DNA of 51,087 bases from Micractinium sp. NFX-FRZ (Eukaryota; Chlorophyta; Trebouxiophyceae; Chlorellales; Chlorellaceae). The translations under genes and the position numbers were made by a program. Of this stretch, positions 1-9,205 are shown in pieces (within the stretch, counting starts at the first letter, position 1; every line of letters starts with the position of its first letter). The notes beneath the pieces were generated by a model, which was not told where the DNA came from, ran no database searches, and was given only the letters and a program-made list of their open reading frames with translations. The stretch spans positions 1-51,087 of the forward strand of contig JAPTJF010000448.1 of the NCBI GenBank assembly GCA_029339195.1, in the 5' to 3' direction.

Positions 1-540
1 GCCGACCCACAAGTGCCCTCTCCTGTTGCAGGCTGGCATCCTGAGTGGCGGTGGAGGGTCTGAGCGGTCGGCGGCATCGAGCGAACAACCGCGGCTGTCC
101 AGCAGACCAGCCCGCCCGCAGTACCGTCGCCGGCGGGTTGACCTAGGGCAGCAAGGTCGCCAGAGCCAGCAGACACCCGCCAGCGGGAGCTTGCAAGTGA
201 GTGACCTGGCGTGTCCAGCTTGTACAGCTGGTGCAGGGCCGATGACAAGGGCACATCCTGGCCTCGTGCCACATGCCGGCGCTTCGTCCGTCCCTGAACT
301 TGCCCCCCGCCCCTTGCAGGCCCTGCCACCATGACGCTGCCTGCACGCCCCCCGGCTCTACAGCCAGCCCCAACACAAGGTGCGCCGCAGGCCAACCTCG
401 CAACGCAAGCTCCCGCCCGCTGACCGTGCATTGCAACAGTTGGGTGCACATGCGTGCCTGCCTGCCTGCCCGGCGACCGCCTGCACCCTCCCGGGCCCGC
501 CTCAGGCCTGCACCTACCCCTGCCCTGCCCTGCCTCGCAG

Positions 541-2159
541 GCACAGCTCCAGCTGCCAGCGACGCCCACGTGGGCCACCACGGAAGCCTGGATCCCCCTC
601 GTTCCCCCATCACCCCCATGCACCACGTGGTGACCAGCGGGGCGCCAGAGCTGGCGTGGGCGGCAGCTGCAGCAGCCAAGCTGGCTGCCGCAGGGCGGCG
701 CAAGCGCAGCCGCCCCGCAGCCAGGCGGCTGTCGAGCCCCGCAGAGGGCGGGCATGGCAGCGCCAGCGCCGTCGCCAGCCAGCGCTGGGCAGCTGCCGGC
801 AGCCGCGGCAAGCATGAGCGCCAGAGGCGCTGCGCGCCGTCAGTGGCAAGCCAGACCGGGGCAGGTACGGGCGCTCTGAGCAGCTCCCCGTCAGCTGGGC
901 AAGGCGCGGTCAGCGCGGCACAGGGGCTTGGGTGGGAGGCAGCTGCCGCGTTTGACTGGCAGTCGCTGCCACTGGAGCCTCCCCCTACCCCTTGGCAGCA
1001 AGCCTGCCCCTTCCCCACTGCGCCAGCGCTGTCAGCAGCAGCACAGCCCCCGCTGCCGTGGCAGGAGGTGGCGGCAGCCGGTAGCCGCCCCCTGCACCTG
1101 GCGCCACCGCCGGCGGGGGTGCGCATGCTGCACCTGGTTGTGCCGCTGCCGGCGGAGCTTGAGAAGACCCACAGTTCCCAGTACGCGTGCGGACCAACAC
1201 AGGGGGCGCTGCTGCAGCCCAGGCCACCCGCGGTGCCCTCCCTGCACCAGCACCTGCTGAAGGTGGTGCAGGCGCCGCAGGCGGCGGCACAGGAGGCGCA
1301 GTGGGACGATCTCACATCGGCCTGCACCCCGCAGCCACCTGCTCTGCTGCCCGCCGCCTGCGCGGGGCAGCACCGCCACCAGCAACAGCAGGCGATGTGG
1401 CAGCAGCACATCTGGCAGCAGCAGCAGCACTGCCAGCAGCAGCAGCGGCAGCAGCAGCTGCAGCACCTGCACACGTGGCTTCAAGAGCAGCAGCAGTGTG
1501 AGCAGCAACAGCAGCACACGTGGCAGAAAGAGCAGCAGCACACTGAGCAGGAGCAACAGCAACAGCAGCAGCAGCAGCAGCAGGAGCAGCAGGAGCGGTT
1601 GTGGCGACGGCACCTGCGGCACCACGCTGCGCTGTTGCAGCAGCAGCGGCTGCAGCGGGCCGCGCTGCTGGAGCTCGCCCCGCTGGTCCAGCACCCGGGC
1701 CTCCCCCAGCCCCTGCTGCCGCCGCAGCAGCAGCAGCTGAAGCAAGCTCGGCCCCAGCCTCAGCCGCAGCAGTGGCTCGCCTGCTCGGGCAGCCCGCCCC
1801 CGCCCCTCAGCCCGTTTGCGGCTGCGGCGGTGCAGGCGGTACCGTTTGCTGCCACAGAAGGGTGGGGCCAGCCCCTGGCTTCCGAACAGCCCCCGGCACC
1901 TCAGGCTGCCGGCCGGCCACAGTGGACCCCCCCTGGCGGTGGCGGCGGGTGTCGGGAGGGGTCGGAGGAGGGAGGTGAAGAGGCACCCGACGGGCAGGCG
2001 CGCACCGACTCTCTGCCGCTGGTGTCAGCGTCTGAGCTGGCAGGCGCCGGTCTGAGCTGGCACAACTCCTCTGACCTGGCACGCCTGTGCTCCACCTGGC
2101 TGGACGGCCTGTCACCCCCCCAGACAGAATCCGGGGCGGAGCAGGCGCTCTCGGGCTAG
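541..2159 (+). CDS. Gln-rich low-complexity protein, paralogue 1 (last exon, gene partial)
   Basis: This is the terminal exon of a gene whose 5' part lies at or beyond the window edge. It follows a CAG acceptor ending at 540 and starts in phase 1, exactly like the last exon of the neighbouring paralogue at 5385. About 539 codons end in TAG at 2157-2159. The middle is basic and Ala-rich. A short hydrophobic motif, MLHLVVPLPAEL (about 1125-1160), matches VLHLYLPLPA in the neighbour. A long Gln-rich stretch at about 1375-1760 includes a run of ten or more Gln. Upstream, 32-196 is open and flanked by acceptor- and donor-like sites, and 320-379 (PATMTLPARPPALQ) has the right phase to join this exon, but I could not build a consistent 5' model. 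Composition suggests a nuclear regulatory protein, but no domain is recognised and the function is unknown. Confidence 0.6.
1375..1760 (+). repeat. CAG/CAA-rich tract coding for polyglutamine
   Basis: Clusters of CAG and CAA codons give a Gln-rich segment, with the longest uninterrupted CAG run at about 1565-1590. On the opposite strand it appears as poly-Leu open frames, which are artefacts. Such runs are prone to length change by slippage. Confidence 0.8.
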
Positions 2160-4251
2160 CAACAGCAGGGCATGCCATGCCCAGCGTGCTTCGCAGCAGG
2201 CCCACCACCTCTCCCGCTCGCTCCATTCTGTGCCAGGGCGCCAGCAGTGCAGCAGCTGGCGCGCCGTACGGTTTACGAGTTTCGACCGGCAGTGCCGGCT
2301 AGAGCTGCTTGTTTCCCTGTGAACCCAAGTCATTGTCACCTGCCATCCGTTTGATGCCCTTGTGCTGCCTCCTTTCTCCGGGGCGCGCCATTCCCTCCCT
2401 TTTTCGTTCCGTCACTTGATTTCATACAGTGCTGTGCCACCCTCTGCGGCCAGCCTTGCCCTTGGACTGCAGCCTGCTCCTGGCTGACCAAGTTTTGTGT
2501 GCCACCCTTTCCCCTGTGTGCACCGCCCCAAGCCACCTGTGTGTGCCAGCCGTTCCCCTGTATGCTCCGCCCCGTGCCACCTGTGCGCGCCGCCCCCCTG
2601 TACAGCCCCCCGTGCCACATGTGTGCACCGTCCCATGCCCCCTGTGCGCGCCACCCCATGCCCCCTGTGTGCCCCGCCCCATGCCCCGTTACTGCCGACC
2701 CTGCGCCTTTTTACGCCGACCAAGACTCCCATCCCTGACCACCACCACCTCTGCCATCACTCAAGACCCCACCCAACACCTGCCGGCCTGCAGCTGTGGG
2801 CCCTCTGCCTTACGCTGCCAGCAGTGCTTACCCCTCTGCCTTACGCTGCCAGCAGTGCTTACCCCTCTGCCTTACGCTGCCAGCACTGCTTACCCCTCTG
2901 CCTTACGCTGCCAGCAGTGCTTACCCCCCAAGCCTAAGCCCCCACCCCCTGACCGACCTCGAAGTGCCTCCCCAACTGACCTGACAAACTGTGACCACAC
3001 GCCTGCTCACTCGCATGCGTTTTTCCCGAGCTGAAAGCACCTGACGTGGCGGCCCTCTGGCCTCCCTTTGCAATGGCAGCGCACCGCCGCGTGCAGCACA
3101 GCCACAGCCGCCGCAGCCGCAGAGGGTGCTGGGCACCTCCTTCACACGCCCAGTGACGGCACCCAGGCCATGGAGTGATCGTCAGCATGCATTGGCTGGT
3201 AGAGCCCCGGGCGCTGGGTTATCGCACAACTCGTCATGTGTGAAGACCTATCAGTATGGGAGGCCGGGCCCAGATGCAGAGAAGTGATGTCAACAGGAGA
3301 CTGGGAACCGTTCCCAGGGACTCCCGGGGACCTACCCCTGGGTCTGCACGCATGGGCTCCAACTGGCACTGTCCATGCATGCTTCGCTTTGCTTTGCTTG
3401 CAGGTGCATGGGAGATGTCATGTGTGTGAGAGGGAAGCGGTTACACATCAGCGGTCGGGAGGTCAATGTCGCTGCAGGTGCCAGCAGGGTGCGTGCGGGG
3501 TGCGCCGTGCCTGAGAGGGCAAGCACGTGCACGGAGGCATGCAAGGGAGGCGCAGGGTCCAGATACGCTGTCCGTGGCAAGAGAGGACAGGGCGCATGCT
3601 AGACAAGATAGGCAGCTTCATGGGACTTCTCAGGGTCGCAATGACGGTTTGCATATCCATGGCACCCCTGGAGCCGGAAGGGCACCCACACACCACACAA
3701 ATGTGTGGCTGAGGGCGCCAGGTTCCTCTGCGCGGCGGTCCCGCCAGCGTAGCCCCTGGCCGGCAGCTGGTCTGTACCTCACATCCCCCACGCTCCGCAA
3801 TGTTCAGCTGGGGACCAAACAATCAGAGGTAATCGGTGATCTCCGAGCATTTCTCGCAACCCTGGACGCTCGCTGCGTCGACTTGAAGATGGGGTATGCC
3901 GGGGCCGCCGCCCGCCGCGATGACGCAGTACCGCCCAGGCAGTGACTTTCAGCCTATTGCAAATGTGTTGTTCTTGACAGCCCACATGCCCAATTTGCAG
4001 TGCGCCGGACGCTTGGCCACACCCTGTCCCGGCTTAGAGCCAACAGCTCCCTCGGCGTACCACCACAGCCTCGCCCCGTTATTGAGGCGTGATCAACCTG
4101 CTAGTCAGCCTGCACAATCTACGGCGGCCCCGCTGAGCACGCCACGCGCCTGACACAGCAGCAAAGGTACGCCGCACTTCTGTCGCGCCCCCGCTGGCCC
4201 TCTCCGCCCCAATAACAAGCCCTCGATGATCCTACACCGCAGCAAGGGGCG
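2160..4251. other. Intergenic region between the two Gln-rich paralogues
   Basis: No convincing gene is seen here. The first part should hold the 3' UTR of paralogue 1. Positions 2490-2700 are a degenerate array of units of about 30 bp built on CCCCNTGTGCNCCGCCCC. Positions 2803-2926 hold a clean 31-bp array. The region 3240-3950 has several short open frames without splice support. A well-placed ATG at 3920 (context GCCGCGATGA) could be a 5' exon of the next gene but cannot be joined confidently. Confidence 0.4.
2803..2926. repeat. Four tandem copies of a 31-bp unit
   Basis: Units begin at 2803, 2834, 2865 and 2896, a constant 31-bp period, and share the core CTCTGCCTTACGCTGCCAGC. The third copy has a single change (AGCACTG for AGCAGTG). 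Copies abut directly with no spacers. Near-identity points to recent expansion. Confidence 0.95.
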
Positions 4252-6964
4252 ATGCATTCCGCAGGCAGCTGTACCCGTTGCTGGCAGCAGCGCTCCAACT
4301 CACACCCTCCCCCCAACACCCTCTTGCAGCCCAGGTTGCAGGCTGGATTGCTGATGGATGGGCCGCCCCAGAACGCCATGGAAACCCTTGGGGGAGGGAA
4401 GCCCAAGAACGCCTGGAAGCACCTCCTGCGTCACCCGGTCACGCCGGCGGTGCGCGAGGCGGCGTCTGCGCTGTTTGGCGGCGGCGAGGTGGCAGCTGAG
4501 AGTCGCGGCCTGGCCATCTGGAAGCTCCAGTGAGTGCCCCTTGCGTGCACGGCAGGGCAGGGCAGGCATGCGGAGGATGCGTGCGGAGGGGCAGGCAGGC
4601 GGGCAGCGTGTGGCGGCAGCGCTGCTGTTGCCCCCTGCGCCGCCGCATCTGTACCGGGCCAGCCGCCGGCCAGCTTCCATGCTGTCACTGCTTAGGATAC
4701 CTACCCCCCACCGCACCCCTAGCAGGCAGCGCGAGCTGCGGGACGCCTTTGCCCGGGTCTACGGCTCCACCACCGCAAGCTGCAACAACAGTGAGTGCCT
4801 GGGCTGGCTCAGAGGGCGGGCAGGGGGCCAGCAGGAGCAGTGTCCCTCCGTGCTGCCCCCCTGGGGTGAGGCAACACAGACCACCGAAGAAGCTGCGCGT
4901 CAGCACCCGGCAGGGTTACCTTCCCCCGCCCTCCTCCCCCCGCTGTCACTGGGTTCCCCTGTGCTCACCCTCTCCCCACCTCACCCTCTCACCCCTTCCC
5001 TCCCCTCTTCCCTGGCAGGCTGGATGCGCAGCAAGCTGCTGCAAGGTGGGCGAGGGGCCAGCGGGTGACGAGGGCGAGGCGCTGCCGCGGGCAAACCCTA
5101 ACCAACCACTCGGGCACAGTCAGCCCTGCAGACCGGCCCTGCAGATGCGCAGCCAGCCCTGCAGATGCGCAGCGCACTACGCCGCCGGCCAGCCAGCCGT
5201 GCTGCATTCAGGCGGCACTCAGGCGGCACTCAGGCACCCTGGGCGCTCACGCAAGCATCGGTTGACCTGGCAGCCGCGCCTGCTCTGTGTGCTCCCACGC
5301 CTTTTTCTTGCTCTCACTGACCTGGGTGCACCCAACACATCCCTCACTGTGTTTGCCCCTGCTCCCAACGATCCCTGTGTGCAGCCATTGAGCTGGATGC
5401 CCGCTGGAGGCCCGCAGGTGCACCGGCACCACCGGGGGCTGCGCAGGTGGAGCCAGCCTCACCTGCCGCCGACTCGGCATCTCTGGCGGCCCTAGCAGGG
5501 CCAGTGAGTGCCGGGGGGCGGCCCAAGCGTGAGGGTGCGGGGGTGCGGCGGTGGTGGGAGGCGGACGAGGGGGAAGGGCGAGACGGCGCCAGCGACGTCG
5601 GCGGCAGCAGCAGCAGCAGCACGTCGCCAACCGCGTCGCCCCGCCTCGCAGCGGCACCTCGGCGCAAGGCCAAGTGCAGGCAGGCGCAGCCACGGCAGCA
5701 GCCGCAGCGGGCGCAGCAGGACCATCAGCAGCAGCTGGCGCTGCCGCTGCCGCCGCTGCCGCCGCACCAGCCGCGCACCGCTGCCAGCCACAGCGGCGGC
5801 AGCAACGCCTTCTCGCCGCTTGCCAAGCGCGCGCGGCTGTGCGACAGCTCCCTCTCGCCGGGCGCTGCCGAGCCAATCAGCCCAGGGGGAACGCGTGGCT
5901 ACATTGTGACCACGGGTCTCCCCAGCGCCGCTTCCCCGCGTGAGGACCAGGGCACCGCTCGTGCGGCAGCCAAGTGGGCCGGCGCGCCAGCATTCACCCA
6001 CACGCTCGCCCAGCCGCACCAGTGGCAGGTGCCGCAGCCCCCGCACCCACTGCCGCCCCAGCTGTGGCAGTACGACCCAGTGGGAGCGCCGCCCCTGCCG
6101 CCGGTGCTGTCTGCGACCTGCCAGGCAGCCGTGGCAGCCTCCTCGGGTGGCATGCAGGTGCTGCACCTCTACCTGCCGCTGCCGGCAGCGCAGCCCTGCC
6201 CGGCAGACTGGTCGCCCGGCATGGCGCAGTGGCCACCGATGCCAGAGCCGCCGCAGCCGCAGCAGCAGGCGGCCGAGGCAGCGGCATCAGCAGCTGCGGC
6301 CGCCGCTGTCGCGCAGCTGCAAGAGCCGCCGGCGGCGCTGCGCTGGGCAGGCAGCGGCGGCGACACTGCCACGCCAGCCTGGACCTGCTTGCAAGCGTCA
6401 ATGTCCAGCTCAGCTTCGCCCGCTGCGCCACATCACGTGCTGCCCAGCTACCTCGCCAGCTCAGCGTTGCCAGCTGGCGCAGCCCCCCTGCCCAGCTACC
6501 TGGCTCAGGAGCTGGAGCAGCAGCACCGCTTGCAGCGGCGCTGGCAGCAGATCCAGCAGGAGCAGCAGCTGGAGGAGGCGGAGCTGCGGCAGGCGCTGGC
6601 GCAGGAGCAGGCATTCCAGCAGCAGCAGCGGCAGCAGCAGCAGCCAGCATTGCACACGCAGCAGGAGCAGTGGCAGCAGGAGCAGTGGCGGGAGCAGGGG
6701 CAGTGGCAGGAGCGGCAGCGGGCGGTGGATGCACAGCAGCAGGCAGCACAGATGGCTCAGGCAGGGGTGCAGCCTCCGGCGCCTGGGAGCCCCTTTTCTG
6801 GTGGCTGCTGGCCAGCGTCGCCTCTGCCGCTGATGCAGACACCTCAGCAGCAGCAGCAGCAGCAGCAGCATTTGCTGGAGCAGACGCGTGGCCGCTCTGT
6901 GGTCGTTGACAACGCCGCCAGCGACGACCTCCTGCATCTGTTTGATGCCCCTGGCAGCTGGTGA
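4252..6964 (+). CDS. Gln-rich protein, paralogue 2, with conserved N-terminal helical motif
   Basis: Model: exons 4252-4529, 4726-4790, 5019-5045 and 5385-6964; all phases match (about 649 aa, TGA). The start is uncertain: ATG 4252, 4354 and 4360 are in frame, and an acceptor-like site precedes 4327. The N-terminal part has a dense, non-repetitive segment (KNAWKHLLRHPVTPAVREAA, then RELRDAFARVYG) leading to TTASCNNSWMRSKLLQ, which is assembled from three exons. This looks like a folded helical module with a basic end, perhaps DNA-binding, but I do not recognise the family. The rest is Pro/Ala/Gln-rich, with the VLHLYLPLPA motif shared with paralogue 1 and Gln-rich tracts at about 6490-6870. 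Exon 3 is only 27 nt. The acceptor before exon 2 is a TAG-CAG tandem (exon may start at 4723 or 4726). Confidence 0.65.
5019..5045 (+). other. 27-nt micro-exon in Gln-rich paralogue 2
   Basis: The micro-exon is bounded by CTGGCAG and GTGGGC and enters and leaves in phase 1. It codes for the WMRSKLLQ end of the N-terminal helical motif. Both flanking joins keep the frame open, and the resulting peptide reads naturally across the joins. In the following intron, 5141-5173 holds two copies of TGCAGATGCGCAGC that resemble the micro-exon core and may be decayed duplicates of it. Confidence 0.6.
6846..6868 (+). repeat. CAG microsatellite near the 3' end of paralogue 2
   Basis: A run of CAG codons codes for poly-Gln shortly before the C-terminal segment DDLLHLFDAPGSW. 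Confidence 0.85.
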
Positions 6965-8071
6965 GAAGCTGGTGAGAAGCCGGCGAAAGCAGCTGCACGG
7001 TTTGGGCGAGTCCAGCCATGCGCACCTCTGGCCAGCACACGCATGGCGGCCCCGTGGCGGCCGTCCCGATGCCCCCGCCGACGCGCTCCGCCCCGCTGCA
7101 CCACCCGCGTCGCCGCTCAAATCCTTATGGTCATGCGCCCATCCAGGCAACCATGCCAGGCGCAGCGTGACAGCAGCAACCCACAGGAGCGTGCACGCCA
7201 GCCAAACATTCTGTCTCTGTTTTTCCATCACCGCGGTTTGTGCTGTGATTCAATTCTCATCTCCCTGTCCTAATCTTGGGCCACGTCCCCACATTGGGCC
7301 ATGCCTTACCGCTGTCCCCCCTTGCAACCCAAGGCTCCCCTTTCCTGCCGGGCCTCTGCAGTACAGTACCGCCAGTACCGCCAGTATCGGCATCACCCAT
7401 CCTTGGCATCAGGCCGCGCAGTGAATGACCCGCTTTCATGTATGTTTGTTACAGCTGTCATTCAGCTGTTCGTAGAAGCCTGCCCTTCTGCAGTCCCACT
7501 GTTTTCGCACCCCACCGCCTGCCCTCCTGCCCACACCCCGGCACACCACACTCGCCTGTCCCACTGATCGCACCGCACTCTGGCGTCCCCCAAACACGCG
7601 CCAGTCTGCCCTCTGGGCGGACATTTCCCTCCTGTACTCGGTAAGCTCCCCCACCTCCCATCCATCACACCGCCTTGCTCACTTCACTGGTCACTCACCC
7701 TTCACCACTGTGCCCCACCCTCCGCCACTTCTTCTGGTCACTCGCCCTTCACACATCAGTATGATGCAACCTCAGAACAGGGGGCTGCCCCTCCACGTAC
7801 CCCTGCTCTCCCCTCATCCTGTACGCTGCGTGCTCCTTCCCTCGCTCCCTCTGCGCGTGGTGGTGGGCTCTGCCATTCACCCACGCTGTGCAGCGCACTC
7901 ACATGCCGCTCCCCTGACTCACCAGTCCAGCACCAGTTTTCGCAGCCCGTCCGCGCACCCATCACACAAAACACTCCTCGCCCCTCACGCACGCTCCTCG
8001 CCAGTACCGAGCAGGCCTGTCACACGGTCCGTCCCTGTCGTACCAACAGCACTGCATCCCGCTGTGCAAAA

Positions 8072-8076
8072 TGTAA
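8072..8076 (+). terminator. Candidate TGTAA polyadenylation signal for Gln-rich paralogue 2
   Basis: TGTAA is the usual green-algal polyadenylation signal. This one lies about 1.1 kb after the stop, so the implied 3' UTR is long. Confidence 0.35.
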
Positions 8077-8588
8077 TGCTGTGAACACTTGCACCGCCCC
8101 ACAGAAGGGACAGTCTCCATTTAGCTTTCAGCTGGCTCCCCTGCGCCTGCCGCTGCTAACTGCTGCTGTTGTGTGTGTGCATGTGTGCACGTGATGGTGG
8201 TGGGATGGGTGGGGTGGGGTGGGGGCGTCGCTGCGCACCCCAGTCGCTGCGCCCCCGCCAGTGCCGGCGCTGCCTGCCCACCGCTGCGTCGCCCCACTCG
8301 AGTGCCCCTTCAACTTCTGTGACGCTCGGCTGGCTGGCCTTCAGTGGCAGGTCTCTGGCCCATGCCCTGCTCCCGCTGTGAACACGTCGGGTCCCTGCCT
8401 CTGCAAGAACAGGCAGCTGCCGCACTGGCGAGCTGTGACCCGTCCACCTTGCTGCCGCCGTCTTCCCCAGTACCAATGAGCAGGAACGCAGCACGGGAGG
8501 CTAGAATTGTGAAGCGCTCTGCTGCGCCAGCGAGGATGGCTTAAAGCAGCTGGCGTCTCGCTGGCTTAAAGAAGCTGGCGTCAGGTGG

Positions 8589-8611
8589 CGCTAAACCCTA
8601 AAACCCTACCA
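8589..8611. repeat. Short interstitial telomere-like sequence
   Basis: The sequence reads GCTAAACCCTAAAACCCTACC, about two and a half units of CCCTAAA, the plant and Chlorella telomere repeat, with one extra A. It is isolated and far too short to be a chromosome end. Confidence 0.5.
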
Positions 8612-8748
8612 GGTGGCCGGCCTCCGGTGGTGCTCTCGAGGGGGAGATGCATTTCTTCATGGTTTTTGCAAGCCATGCCCACCTCGCCCAACCATCCACG
8701 CGTGCCACATCCAAGTCCGTCTGTGGCCTGGGGGGGAGGGCTGGCAGC

Positions 8749-8753
8749 TTACA
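8749..8753 (-). terminator. Candidate TGTAA polyadenylation signal for CAS
   Basis: The signal reads TTACA on +, about 450 nt downstream of the CAS stop. Confidence 0.4.
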
Positions 8754-9205
8754 TGTGGTGACGAATGTGGGCAGCTCAAATCAAACGGGGCAGGAGCGGG
8801 TGGTGGGCGCTCAATGGCGCTGTGCACGGAATCAACAAGGGTGGGGACATGACCGGGCGCAATGGGGTGGCAGGTGGGAATCAAAACCAATCAAAACGAG
8901 GGGGCATGGGCCATCAAACAGGAGTGGTGGGGGGGATTCGGGGCATCGGGGAGAGACAGTAGGGGTGAGGGATGCTGTGCATGCGGGGCGGTTTGAGTTT
9001 GTTATACACAAGGCCGTTGGCGGAGGCAGGCTAAGGCGCATCATGCGCATCGCAGCCCTGCACACAGCCGCGAGCCGGGCTGGCAGCACGCTGCTTGCTA
9101 CACTGCGCTGGCCGGTGCGGCTGCTGCTGGCGGCGGCGCACACCAGCGCCAAATGACCTCAGGCAGCAGGGAGGGTCTGCAGGAGCGCAGCGCAGCTGGC
9201 CGGCC

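Larger units (their letters stand above)
6965..9205. other. Tail-to-tail intergenic region with both 3' UTRs
   Basis: This lies between the stop of the + Gln-rich gene and the stop of the - CAS gene. A + TGTAA at 8072-8076 and a - TGTAA at 8749-8753 (read as TTACA on +) are the likely polyadenylation signals. A short telomere-like stretch sits at 8590-8610. Open frames here lack splice support or protein-like composition. Confidence 0.5.

Noticed and set aside
143..1745. Long - strand Cys-, Ala- and Leu-rich open frames
   Set aside because: They are complements of Gln/Ala-rich coding DNA on +; in GC-rich DNA such antisense frames stay open by chance.
2803..2926. CRISPR-like array
   Set aside because: The 31-bp units abut directly without unique spacers, and the genome is eukaryotic.
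3236..3945. Possible small + genes between the Gln-rich paralogues
   Set aside because: Overlapping short frames of similar length exist in several frames and none has matching splice sites or protein-like composition.
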